A stretch of 64,000 nt of DNA from Fagopyrum homotropicum (taxonomy: Eukaryota > Streptophyta > Magnoliopsida > Caryophyllales > Polygonaceae). A program made the position numbers and the translations under genes. A model generated the notes under the pieces. That model was not told where the DNA came from, did no database searches, and saw nothing but the letters and a program-made list of their open reading frames with translations. Shown piece after piece: positions 54,046-64,000 of the stretch (positions are counted from its first letter, which is position 1; every line of letters begins with the position of its first letter). The stretch covers positions 114,560,242-114,624,241 of the forward strand of contig BSWB01000006.1 in NCBI GenBank assembly GCA_033239125.1, given 5' to 3'.

Positions 54046-56307
54046 TGGATCGATCCGCCATGTACAACGTCATCTTCACCAGTTTAGGGTCACCTAAACC
54101 GATCTTCCTACATAATGCAAGTGGTATGATGCTCACACTTGCTCCCAAGTCACATAACGCATCATATGTGACATCTCCCACTCCTATGGGAATGCAAAAT
54201 GACCCCGGATCTTTTAGTTTGGGGGGCATTTTCTCCTTCATGGTCTTGATGAGATCCGAAGAATCCAAACTCATCTTAACCTCTCCAAAATCCTCCAACT
54301 TTCTTTTGTTAGAGAGGATTTCCTTTAAGAACTTGCCATAAGCCAGCATACCTACAATAGCATCAATGAAAGGTATATTAATATGCAGCTTGCTCATGAG
54401 TTCTATAAACTTACCAAATTGTTTATCTAGACGCGCTCTCGCTCTAGATTGAGGGAATGGTAGGGGAGGTTTGTAAGCCGGAGGAGGAACGTATATATCT
54501 TCCTTCTCCTTCCCCTTCTCTTTGTCTTTCTCAACGGAGACTTCAACAAAATTAGGTTGCGGATCGGTGGTAGTCACTCCGCTCCTAGTTATGATTGCCA
54601 TCACCCTTCCCTTTGGGTTGTCCTCCGTTTTTCCTGGAAGTTTCCCTTGATTCCTAGGAACTTCCTCCGCTTGGCTGAACATTTGGTTTTCTAAAACCTT
54701 TTGGGCTTTATCAACCTTAGAAATTTGATCATCAACCTTAATGATGTGGTTCTCCAAACCTTGAAGCTTTCCCAAAATCGTTTCCAACATGGGATCGGGC
54801 TTCTCCTTCCCCGAAGTGTTTCCTCCATTAGATGTTTGCCCCTGGCTTTTCAAAGGAGTAGAGGAAGAGGAAGGTGGAGTTAGTGAATTCGAATATGAAG
54901 GATAAGAGTTACCGGAGTTTTTTTGATTGGAGCGCCAATTGTTGTTGTTTGAACCCCTATTGTTGTTCCAATTATTGTTCCGGTTGTTGTTGTTGCCATT
55001 CCTATTATTCCGGTTGTTGTTCCGGTTATTGTTGTTGTTGCGGTTTGTATTCTCACCACCGTTGTTGTTGTTGTTGCCCAAGTAGCCAACATCTTTTCCT
55101 TGTTGCTTTGGAAAATTGGTCTTGATAGCTTCCTTCAACTCTTTGATCTCATTGTTGAGGGAGAAAATTTGATTTTGAGCTTCATGTGTGAGCTTTGCTC
55201 CTTGCTCCACACGATTTCCCTCTACCTTCCGGTGAGAATACTTCTCTATGACCCTTGCTTGCTTCTCAATGAAGTCCCAAGCGTCATCTTCCCTTATGTC
55301 CATGAATGTACCACATGAGAGGGATTGGAGCTTGAATTGTGTCTCCACATCCAACCCCTTATAGTATATCTCCAACAATGCAATCTTGGATATGCCATGA
55401 TGAGGATAATCCAAGAGCAAATCCTGAAACCTTTCCCAAGATTGAAACAAACTTTCGTTAGATCTCATGGAAAATACATTAATCTTACCTCTTAGTTCCG
55501 CCGTTTTGGATGGCGGAAAGAACTTAGTGAGAAACTCCGCGGAAAGGTCTTCCCACGTGTCTAGTTTCCCACTAGGAAGAGCTTGGTACCAAGACAATGC
55601 TTTCCCCTTCAAGGAGAAGAAGAAAGGCTTGAGCTTATAATTGTTGGAAGTCGCATTCTTCGGCCTTATTGTCTCCATCATACACTCAAAGTTTTGTAAG
55701 TGTTGGTGTGGAGATTCAGCGCTTGTTCCGCCAAATTGGTTTTGGCGAACAAGAGTGATAACCTGCGGGTTGAAGCTAAACCCTTGTACATCATCAGCAT
55801 CGAAGTTCACACCTAAACGGCGTGGTTGCTGCGTTTGATCCATCCTTTGGCCAAGAGTTCTTGGCTCCTCATCCACATGTTCGATCCTAGCATTCCTAGG
55901 TGGAACGCGGCGATTGCAGCTGCCCGTGGATGGAATGGATTCACATTGATCGTTGGATCAATTTCTTCTAGCGGTGGCATGGAGGAGTCGCTATCCTCAT
56001 TAGATGAGTTGGCTCTAACCGATCTTCCCGGTCTCCTCCTTCTCTTTTTCTCCTTAAGGTTGTTTATTTCCAACCTCATTTGGAACATCATGTCCGTTAG
56101 ATCATCAACCTTCATTTGGTGATGATCCGTTTCTTCTCTACGTGTCTTCTCACTCCATTGGAGTTGAGCTTCCTTTTCCGCAAGCTCCGATTGAAGATCA
56201 CGTTCTATTTCTTCAGCCATTTTCTTTTCCTTACGCTTTTGCCTTAAAGTCCTCTCAAGCTCTTGATCAAGAGGTAAGAGGTCTTCGGTGTTCCTAAACC
56301 TACGCAT
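54023..56307 (-). pseudogene. C gag and protease start
   Basis: Two overlapping frames. 56307-55813 starts MRRFRNTEDLLPLDQELERT with a charged coiled-coil-like helix and a basic KKRRRRPGRS patch. 55876-54023 has the gag domain (YKLKPFFFSLKGKALSWYQA, SWERFQDLLLDYPHHG), a long Asn/Arg-rich tail in place of zinc knuckles, the ITRSG linker and the protease start with [18 protein letters not shown] one-base shift near 55890 splits gag, and the frame ends at TAG after SITRPSVL, where the next frame resumes protease. Otherwise the domain order is normal for Athila. Confidence 0.85.
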
Positions 56308-56385
56308 GCACTTGAAAAGATATCAAATAACAAGGGAAGAGCTCCCAAGCTTGACAACCGTAAACCGAATTCGGCCTTAACCAAA

Positions 56386-56403
56386 TCCCCGGCAACGGCG
56401 CCA
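56386..56403 (-). promoter_or_regulatory. Primer-binding site of C
   Basis: The minus strand reads TGGCGCCGTTGCCGGGGA six bases after the LTR end, the tRNA-Asp-type site of Athila elements. Identical to B1. Confidence 0.82.
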
Positions 56404-57564
56404 AAAACTTGTTCGCCACTTAGCGTGTGTGCAAATAAGTCTTAAATTTATAAAACTAGAATCAAGCAAGCGAACCCGCAGTGTACGGATCGATATAGTT
56501 AAGCAAGAATTCCAGAGTATCGAACATAGGGATTTGGGGGGAACAAATTCAATTATAGGTTATCAAGCGAGTAAATGTATGAAGCTTTTCAAATATTGGG
56601 AAAACAACAATCCTAAAGATCCAAGTATCCAGTTGTGGCAATCGATTCAAGATATACTAAAGATATAAGGACAGAGTTGAGGTATGCAAAGGTATGCTAA
56701 TGTAAGGTAATCGTACGGTGAAGTTCCAATAACCTTATATGACTCACCTAGAAGACACTCTCTATAAAGGTTGTTGAGGCTTCAGTATAGAAAGGATCTA
56801 AAGGTAAGAATTAATGTCAAATACCCAAACTTGTAATCCAAGGATCAAGACTAACTAAACCGATTAAGGTTGTGACACTCACAATCGAGGTAGAGGTTGT
56901 TGAGGCTTCACTACCACCTAGAAATGGCAAGCCAAGACTAGGTTAAAGCAAATCTTTAACTTTGGATTAAAGTAAAAGCAAGTTCGTAAACTAACATAAA
57001 ATTACGGGTAGTTCTTGAGTTCCACGGCCGTGGAAGCTCAAGAACAGACCGTGGATTAGGGTTGTCGGCGATTCTCTCTAACTCTCAGGGTCCAATCTGT
57101 TTACGATCGATCTATCATCATCTAAGCCACAACTATAAACCCTTCACCTTAGAATTGTTAAAGGGTTTTAGCCAACAACAGTCATATTGATATCAAATTC
57201 AAGGTTTAAAAGAATGAAAGATGAAAACTTCCGAAAACCTTTAATAACTTTCAAACTAATCTCAAATCCACAAATCAAGAACAATAACGTCAATAGATTC
57301 GGAACAACACAAACAATCAAAATCTTAGATAAGAAGGAAGAACGGGATGTCAATCCGTCTTCTAAATCAAACCTAAGCAAGAAGCGAAATCTTCTTGCGA
57401 ACAATCTTCCGAATCTTCAATCTTCCGTCAATCCGGAAATCACACTAGCAACGCGCAAATCTCTCAAACACAATCTTCGCCAAATGCGAAATTAAGGCAA
57501 TTCCAAGCGTAAGCGTAAGCAAAAGTGCGTCTAAGTAGAGGTGACGGAATCTCCCTTCGTCCGT

Positions 57565-57573
57565 CCTTTTATA
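57565..57573 (-). promoter_or_regulatory. LTR TATA box (C 5' LTR)
   Basis: TATAAAAGG on the minus strand. The palindromic cluster starts about 85 bases upstream of it. Confidence 0.6.
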
Positions 57574-57654
57574 GTGTAAGATAAAATATCGGCCCGGCCC
57601 AATTACGTATGAGATCATGGCTTAAAGTGTGGCGAAAAAGATCGCCAAGATCAC

Positions 57655-57835
57655 GGTCGTGGAAGGGTTCCACGGCCGTAATTTAGAGCGTGGAAACTGT
57701 CACGGTTTGACACAACTCTTCCACGGCCGTAGAAGTTGCTGGAATAAATCACGCTTCCCTTGCCATGGTTCCACGGCCGTGGACTTGAACGTGGAATGTA
57801 GTACGGCCGTATTTTAGAGCGTGGTTTAGGGCTAG
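57655..57835 (-). repeat. CCACGGCCGTGG cluster upstream of the 5' LTR TATA (C)
   Basis: GTTCCACGGCCGTAA, CTTCCACGGCCGTAGAAG, GTTCCACGGCCGTGGACT, TACGGCCGTA and GAGCGTGG half sites, as in the 3' LTR. Confidence 0.75.
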
Positions 57836-58121
57836 AATGTGATTCTTCCTTAGTCTCATGCATTCTTCAAGTTGGCACTTCCTTAGCTCCTAGGAATGTC
57901 CTCAATTCATGGACATGCTCAATCAAACTCCATCCTTGCTCAATTCCGTTCGGAAATAGCTCTTAATTGCCTACAATCAACATAAAGCTTGTGTAGATCT
58001 CTATATCGACATTATAGACAAACTAGCTCACAAATGCATCAATGCTTAATCAATGACTATCAATATGGATGAAATACACTTAGAAAACGTGCCTAAAATA
58101 TCACAATATTTCATGCTATCA

Positions 58122-58126
58122 GTTTC
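58122..58126 (+). repeat. Right target-site duplication of element C (GTTTC)
   Basis: Copy of 44899-44903. Removing C and one copy restores the contiguous gag tail of B3. Confidence 0.85.
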
Positions 58127-61008
58127 CGGAACAATAACTACAACAACAATAGAGGATCCAACAGCAATAATTGGAGGGCAAACAACCAAAATTCGGGTAA
58201 AAATCATTCTAACTCCAAATCGAACGATTCCTCTAATCCTGTCCTCTCTTCCTCTTCTTCTTCTACTCCATTAAAGAGCCAAGATCAAGGACGAGTTCGT
58301 CCTAGCCACAAAAGAAAGACGCAGTGCTGGAGGCCATTTTGATCAAGCTTAGCGCTATGGAGACATCTATGACGTCATTTTCAAAGGCACAAAAAGCCTT
58401 TGAACAACAACTTGCTAGTAGGGCGAATGAAGCGCCGAGAGATCCAGGGAAGCTTCCAACAAGAACGGAAAGCAACCCTAAGGGCCAGATTATAGCCATA
58501 ACGACGAGGAGTGGACTGAAGACTCCAGATCCAGTTCCTCGGTCGATGCCAGTACAGACGAAGACCACCTCGGTCCAGGTGCAATCAAAGAACACTTTGA
58601 CCGAGATGCCAACCGAGGTGGAGCCACAGAAAGCGGAGGAGAAAACTAAAGTTAATATTCCACCTCTTGCATATAAACCATCACTTCCATTCCCCCCGTC
58701 AAGGGCCAAAGCACATTTAAACAAGCATTTTGGTAAGTTCCTTGACTTGATGAATAAACTACACATTAATATTCCTTTCCTTGATGTTATTCTAGGGATG
58801 CCCGCCTATGGGAAGTTCTTGAAAGAGATTCTATCAAGGAAGAGGAAGCTGGAAGACTTTGGTGAAGTAAGGATGACATCTAAATCCTCGGAGCTTATTC
58901 AAATCATGAAGGAGAAGATGCCACCCAAGTTAAGAGATCCCGGCTCATTTTGCATCCCCATTCAAGTTGGGGATGTCACTTGTGAAGCCTTATGTGATCT
59001 AGGAGCCAGCGTGAGCATCATTCCGCTGGAGCTGTGTGTTAAGATCGGACTTGGAGAATCGAAGCCGGTTAAGATACGGTTATACATGGCGGACCGCTCC
59101 ATTACCCATCCCGTGGGCATTTTGGAAGACGTTCCGGTTAAGTTAGGTAACTTCTATTTACCTATAGACTTTGTTGTGCTTGATATTCCCGCAGATTATC
59201 CTGTTCCTATCATTCTCGGGAGGCCATTTCTAGCAACTTCGGGCTGCAATGTGGATTGTAAGAACGCCAAGCTAAAGTTCAATATTGGCGGAGATGAAGT
59301 GGAATTTGCATTACTTGTGACTATGAAGGGAGAGCAGGTAGGAGATGATATCTTCAACATCTATGATGAAGAAGAATCAAGAGAATTGGTGAGCTCTATC
59401 CTTATTAACGATCCACTTGAGAAAGTTATTAGTTTTAGTTTAATGGAGGAAGGTATAGATGCTTCTTGTGATGCAGATATACGGAACTTAAAGGCACTGG
59501 AAGAAGATCCAGGAGCTAAAACTGAAAGACTAATCCAGGAGAAGAAGATCTCCAGTTTCGGTTCCAGTTGCAGTACCTCGACCGAGGCACTTTCTGGACC
59601 AAGCGAGGTGACTGAAAGCGAGATGATGTCAACTGAGACTATTGAAAATAACAAACTTCTTACTCCCTTCTCTAACATTCATACTCAGTTGGTGGAACAT
59701 TCTATCCACCAAATTTCTGATAATAAAGGACCTTGGTATGCTGATATTGTTAATTATCTTGTTTGCCAGGAAATACCACCAGGATTGACGTACGCTCAAA
59801 GGAAGAAATTCTTCAAGGACGTACGCCATTACTACTGGGATGAACCGCTGCTATTCAAGCGCGGACCGGATGGGATGCTTCGAAGATGCATTCCGGAAGA
59901 TGAAGTTAATAGTGTCATACGGCATTGTCACTCACTTCCTTGTGGAGGGCATGCCAGCGCCAACAAGACATGCGCTAAGGTATTACGTTCCGGTTTCTTT
60001 TGGCCCACATTATTTAAGGATGTGCAAACGTTTGTTGTCTCTTGTGATGCATGCCAAAGAACAGGGAACTTATCTAGAACGAATGAGATGCCACTCAATA
60101 ACATACAAGAGGTTGCGATTTTTTATGTATGGGGAGTAGATTTCATGGGACCTTTCCCATCATCCAGAGGAAACCTCTATATTCTTCTAGCAGTTGATTA
60201 CGTCTCTAGATGGGTTGAAACCATTGCTTCTACCACTAATGACGCCATGGTGGTTGTGAAGTTCTTTAACAAGACTATCTTTCCACGTATTGGGACTCCA
60301 CGCATCATCATCAGCGATGGAGGGACGCATTTTATCAACCGGAATTTCAAGGCACTTCTATCGAAGTATGGGGTGACCCACAAGGTAGCCACCCCTTATC
60401 ACCCTCAAACTAGTGGACAGGTCGAGATCTCGAATAGAGAAATTAAAGCAATCTTGGAGAAGACCGTCTCTAGGACGAGGAAGGATTGGTCCATGAAGTT
60501 GGACGACGCTCTTTGGGCTTACAGGACCGCATTCAAGACTCCCATTGGTACCACCCCTTATAATTTGGTATACGGGAAGTCTTGTCATTTGCCCGTTGAG
60601 TTAGAACACAAGGCATGTTGGGCGATCAAATGGTTGAACTTTGACATCAAGGAAGCCGGTGAGAATCGGCTATTGGATATCAATGAGCTGGAGGAGCTGC
60701 GTTTGAACGCTTATGAGAATGCCAAGATCTATAAAGAAAGGACGAAGAAATGGCATGACAAGCGCATCATTCCAAAGGAGCTTAAAGAAGGAGACTTAGT
60801 TCTACTCTTCAACTCCCGCCTCCGCCTCTTTTCAGGTAAGTTGAAATCTAGATGGACCGGACCTTATGTTGTAAAACATGTTTTCCCTCATGGTGCAGTT
60901 GAGATTTGGGGAGAAACAAGTGGAAGCTTCAAGGTCAACGGTCATAGACTTAAGAAATACAAACCGGAAGTTTCGGTTGAGGAGGTTGTACCGCTATACC
61001 TCGTTTGA
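58127..61008 (+). pseudogene. B3 gag tail and 894-codon protease-integrase fusion
   Basis: The Asn-rich gag tail resumes at 58127. After a frame change near 58290 an 894-codon frame (58324-61008) runs without stop. Protease has D225-L-G-A in [13 protein letters not shown] and [18 protein letters not shown] linker bearing ACCTCGACCGAGG (59575-59610) passes directly into integrase with the finger residues of [11 protein letters not shown] and CDACQ, and a D606, D665, E701 triad with D,D35E spacing. It ends with the VPLYLV tail. RT and RNaseH are absent, the junction falling at the same place as in B1 and B2. This is the most complete protease-integrase fusion in the window. Confidence 0.88.
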
Positions 61009-62724
61009 GAGGTGCCGAATGGTCCAGCTAGCGACCTTAAACCAAGCGCTTCTTGGGAGGCAACCCGAGGTATTGCTTTCTTTCCCTTTCTAGTCTAGTT
61101 TTAGATAGTTTGCTTTTGCTTTGCTTTGTTTTGTTTTCTTCTAGACAACAACCAGGTATTCCAAAAGGAAGGATCACAGTTCAGGAGCTACACTGGAAGA
61201 ACAGAAGTTCGAGAAGTTGAGAAAACGGAGCTTTACTGAGATACATCTCGGATGCTGTCAGAACACCTCGACCGAGATGTGCTTCGCCAACCGAGATGGT
61301 CTTATCTGGGAGCTGTTTCTTATTTCTTTATGTGGTTTAGCTATGTCCGGTGAGTATCTTGTCCTTAGACTTATTTTGACCCGTTGGGACAATGTGTCCC
61401 AAGTGTGGGGTATTTGGATGTGTTTATATGACTTATGTGTGGATGACTTGTATGACTTCCGGATATTTATGATCTTATTCTGCTCTATGTGTTTATCTGA
61501 GATTACATGCATACATACAGGTTTTTGTTTGAGAAAAACGTCAAAAACTGGTTAAGAAAAACTTTTATGACCTCGACCGAAGTGATTCTGACCAGACGAG
61601 GTGCTTCACCTCGGTTGACTTAGAACATCTCGACCGAGGTAGTTTAACTAAAACAGCTTCCGAAACGATTTTGTGCTTCTTTTCTGGATATGATCTCAGT
61701 GAAGATTTTGTTTGTAGATTGGTTTTGAAATCTTTATATGTTTGAAAGGTTTTATGATATGTTTAAGTTGCTAAATGCTTTGTTTGAGATTTTGGTATGT
61801 TTAATACTTTATTTTTATCAAAATTATGTTGAATTTGAAGGTTGACACCACAAGATAAGTTCTCTCACTTTCTTCCTGGAAAGACCAAGGCAATTCATTC
61901 TCTTCTCTTCTTCTTCTTGATCATGCTTAGCCCCTCATACATATTTGCCTCCCTTCACCTATCCGGAAATTTGGAAGCAAGTGGTGAAAGTAAGTGAAAG
62001 AAAAGTTGAGATGATGGCTGAAAGTTTAGAAAGTAATAATAGGTTTGGGAAAGTCAATCATGATGATGAGTAACTCGGCACCATTCACATAGCCGGGTGT
62101 TTGTGTCTTGCCAAAGTCGGATTGAGCGATATTCCTAACGGGTCATGGTATGTGCATCAAGGGTTTGATGCATCTCAAGAAATTGATGATTGCTAATCTC
62201 CCAGGCTTCGGTTATTGTGCACCTCTGTCCATGCATCCCAAAAAGTAAAGTAAAAAGAAAAAGTGTGAAATAAGCAAAGCTTATTGGTGGATGATATTGA
62301 AAGTCAAGTGAAAGTGAAGTGATATCCTTTTCCCGGATTATAGCACCACATTACCTTCTATACATCCCTACCCTACACGTTTTTTGACCTTACTTTTGGG
62401 AAGCCCTTGAGACCTCGAGCTTGTTGATTGACTTAGTGGTTTAAACTGGATTATACATGATTGATTTCGATAAACATGAATTATTATGCATTCTATGATT
62501 TTATGCAAAGATGAACAACTTTCTTATATTTATAAAATGTTTTGATCATGTTTTAATTTTATTTACCATGAAGCATTCTCTTAGAGTGATTTATGAGTGG
62601 AGCACACCACCAAAAATGTTTTGAAAGGTTTTCATTGATTTTTGATAACCTATAATTCATTCTATCTTGTGTTTTATATTCGGAACTTGCTTGGGGACAA
62701 GCAAGGGCTAAGTATGGGGTATTT
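61009..62724 (+). other. 3' non-coding region of B3
   Basis: Same order as B2: post-integrase segment, motif cluster (61240-61300), the deletion that removes the 3' ORF, hairpin and AAGTGTGGGGTATTT (about 61385-61412), a second motif cluster (61570-61640), the conserved block (62041-62150) and polypurine tract AAGTATGGGGTATTT (62710-62724). Confidence 0.65.
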
Positions 62725-64000
62725 TGATAGCATGAATTGTTGTCTATATTTTGGGGCCTGTTTAGACGTTTTATCTTCAATAATCTGCATGTTTGGATGT
62801 ATATTATGTGATTATATTGTCGTTTCATCTACCTTTGCGAGACTCGAGGTCTACACCAAGTTTCGTTGTAATCGTAGGTAAAATGGCATGTTTTGCATCA
62901 AAAACGAGCAAAAGGAGCTAAGGAGTCATTGGAGCTACATTCAGGAGTTTAAGGAAGAATCCAGGAAGCATGGCCATGGATTAGAGATTTACTTTGGACC
63001 AGATTTGAGAGGTTTCACCTTCAGTTTAGAGTCACCTCGGTTGGACGAATTTCACCTCGACCGAGGTGATCCAGAGGAGCCGACTCGATCGAGGCGAACA
63101 CCTTGGACACGACAAGGATATTTTATTCTTGGATGAGATCTTTTATTTTTGGAAGGAAGATCTTATATTTTTAGGCTTGATTTCTGGAAGGAAGAGGATA
63201 ATTTAGCCCATATATTTTACCTATTTTTATGGAAAGAGATCTTTCTAAGATATCTTATCTTTGAAGAGTAATTTTCCTATAAAAAGGGTTGGATTTTCCA
63301 CAAATCGATATCCGGCTTACACCGCATACGCTACGAACACCCAGCTAAGGCGCAAGACAACTGTTCTACCCCACAATAGTTGGGAGATTTGAAGAACCTT
63401 TTTGAAGGTTGAAGAAAGATTGAAGGAAGAAAGTTGATAGCTTTTTAGCTTTTGTGAAGGGTTTTGTAAGATTCTCTTACATTCCCTTCTTTGTTGACTT
63501 GTCTTGTTGGATTGTGATCCAAGGAACGCTTGTTGATTGATAATTGATTCAGTTATTGAAGCCTTTCTCTTAAGGTTTTCTTGTTCAATTATTCTCTTCC
63601 TTCCTTTATATTTGATTATTACTTTCATGATGATGAGTGGCTAATTTCTTTGTGTGATTTTAGGGTGATTGGCTGAAGGTTGTGGGAAAAACAATGATAG
63701 AATAATCTTAATCACAGTAGGACCCTGAAAGCTCGAGTCTTTATCCTTAACCCTAAAGCATCTCGCTCAGTCGATGAACATCTCGGCCGGGGTGGAATTC
63801 TTCTGACCGAGGTGACTTATCTGATCCAAAACTGAGAGTTAAGTGTTAGAGTTGTCAAATCCTATTCTTATTACACCTTTCCTGGTTCAATGCAAGCCTA
63901 GGATGAGACTTACCCGGTGATTTCTTTGTTTGTACCTAAGATCATAAGTATGGGTAATAAAGGTCTATCCTTTATTCGGGTTTGAGTGTGCTTTCATTCC
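62725..64000 (+). mobile_element. 3' LTR of B3, cut by window end
   Basis: Begins TGATAGCATGAATTG and follows the 5' LTR at 41801 with a few percent differences over the part seen (about seven in the first 230 bases). Palindrome 63053-63068, TATA 63278-63287. Confidence 0.88.
63278..63287 (+). promoter_or_regulatory. LTR TATA box (B3 3' LTR)
   Basis: TATAAAAAGG, in the same LTR position as in the other copies. Confidence 0.55.

Larger units (their letters stand above)
44904..58121 (-). mobile_element. Full-length Athila-like element C
   Basis: 13,218 bases on the minus strand, with 5' LTR 56410-58121, 3' LTR 44904-46615 (both 1712 bases), a primer site, gag, protease, RT, RNaseH, integrase, an internal TATA and a 3' ORF. 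It is flanked by GTTTC duplications within the gag of B3. By eye the LTRs differ at roughly 30-35 positions (about 2 percent), so insertion is recent in evolutionary terms. Gag-pol contains three apparent single-base frameshifts. The whole element carries the TTCCACGGCCGTGGAA palindrome instead of the A/B motif. Confidence 0.92.
56410..58121 (-). mobile_element. 5' LTR of C
   Basis: Minus strand from TGATAGCATGAAATATTG (58121) to GGCGAACA (56410). Palindrome 57020-57035, motif cluster 57655-57835, TATA 57565-57573. About 2 percent different from the 3' LTR by eye. Confidence 0.9.
41801..64000 (+). mobile_element. Athila-like copy B3, hosting nested element C; runs off the window
   Basis: 5' LTR 41801-43575, primer site, gag from 43707 interrupted after 44903 by element C, continuing at 58127 through protease-integrase to 61008, then the non-coding region and the 3' LTR from 62725 to the window end. 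Like B2 it lacks RT/RNaseH and the 3' ORF. The TSD of C (GTTTC) confirms that 44903 and 58127 were contiguous. Confidence 0.88.

Overview
The window looks like repeat-dominated nuclear DNA of a eudicot plant. It holds one intact single-exon host-type gene, a plastid-derived fragment, and a dense nest of LTR retrotransposons. The species cannot be named from sequence alone. No bacterial-type operons, rRNA, tRNA or CRISPR arrays were seen.

Layout. (1) 1-8.1 kb is the least repetitive part: a plastid rps11 fragment (58-205), AT-rich DNA with a GGGTA-motif tract, a PIF/Harbinger-like non-autonomous DNA transposon with TTA target duplication (3815-4684), an intact ribosome-inactivating-protein gene (5299-6309), and a Ty1/copia start fragment just behind it. 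(2) 8.1-15.0 kb holds two decayed chromodomain Ty3/gypsy elements, arranged tail to tail, each reduced to integrase, chromodomain and 3' LTR. (3) 15.0-64 kb is filled by Athila-like Ty3/gypsy elements, with small chromovirus and copia scraps trapped between them.

There are two Athila families. Family A/B has LTRs of about 1.75-1.78 kb. Copy A (+, 15012-23449) keeps PR-RT-RNaseH and a 3' ORF but has no integrase. Copies B1 (-, 23668-34819), B2 (+, 36762-43575) and B3 (+, 41801 to beyond the window) keep protease fused in frame to integrase and have no RT-RNaseH. B2 and B3 share their middle LTR, and both have also lost the 3' ORF. Family C is one full-length 13.2-kb element (-, 44904-58121; LTRs 1712 bp each, TSD GTTTC) inserted into the gag of B3. 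It has the complete order gag-PR-RT-RH-INT-3' ORF, interrupted by three apparent single-base frameshifts.

Working hypothesis. Each family is peppered with its own CG-rich palindromic motif: CACCTCGGT/ACCGAGGTG in A/B and TTCCACGGCCGTGGAA in C. The motifs cluster at equivalent places in both families: upstream of the LTR TATA box, just upstream of a second internal TATA box, and just before the start codon of the 3' (ATHILA ORF-1-like) gene. The internal TATA lies about 420-435 bp before that start codon in A, B1 and C. A roughly 100-bp non-coding block near the 3' end is almost identical between the two families although their LTRs are largely unalignable. Together this suggests a two-promoter element whose 3' gene has its own transcription unit and a family-specific DNA or RNA recognition motif. 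The motifs, TATA boxes and spacings are seen directly; the function is inference.

All coordinates and mismatch counts were read by eye. No alignment, folding or database search was run.
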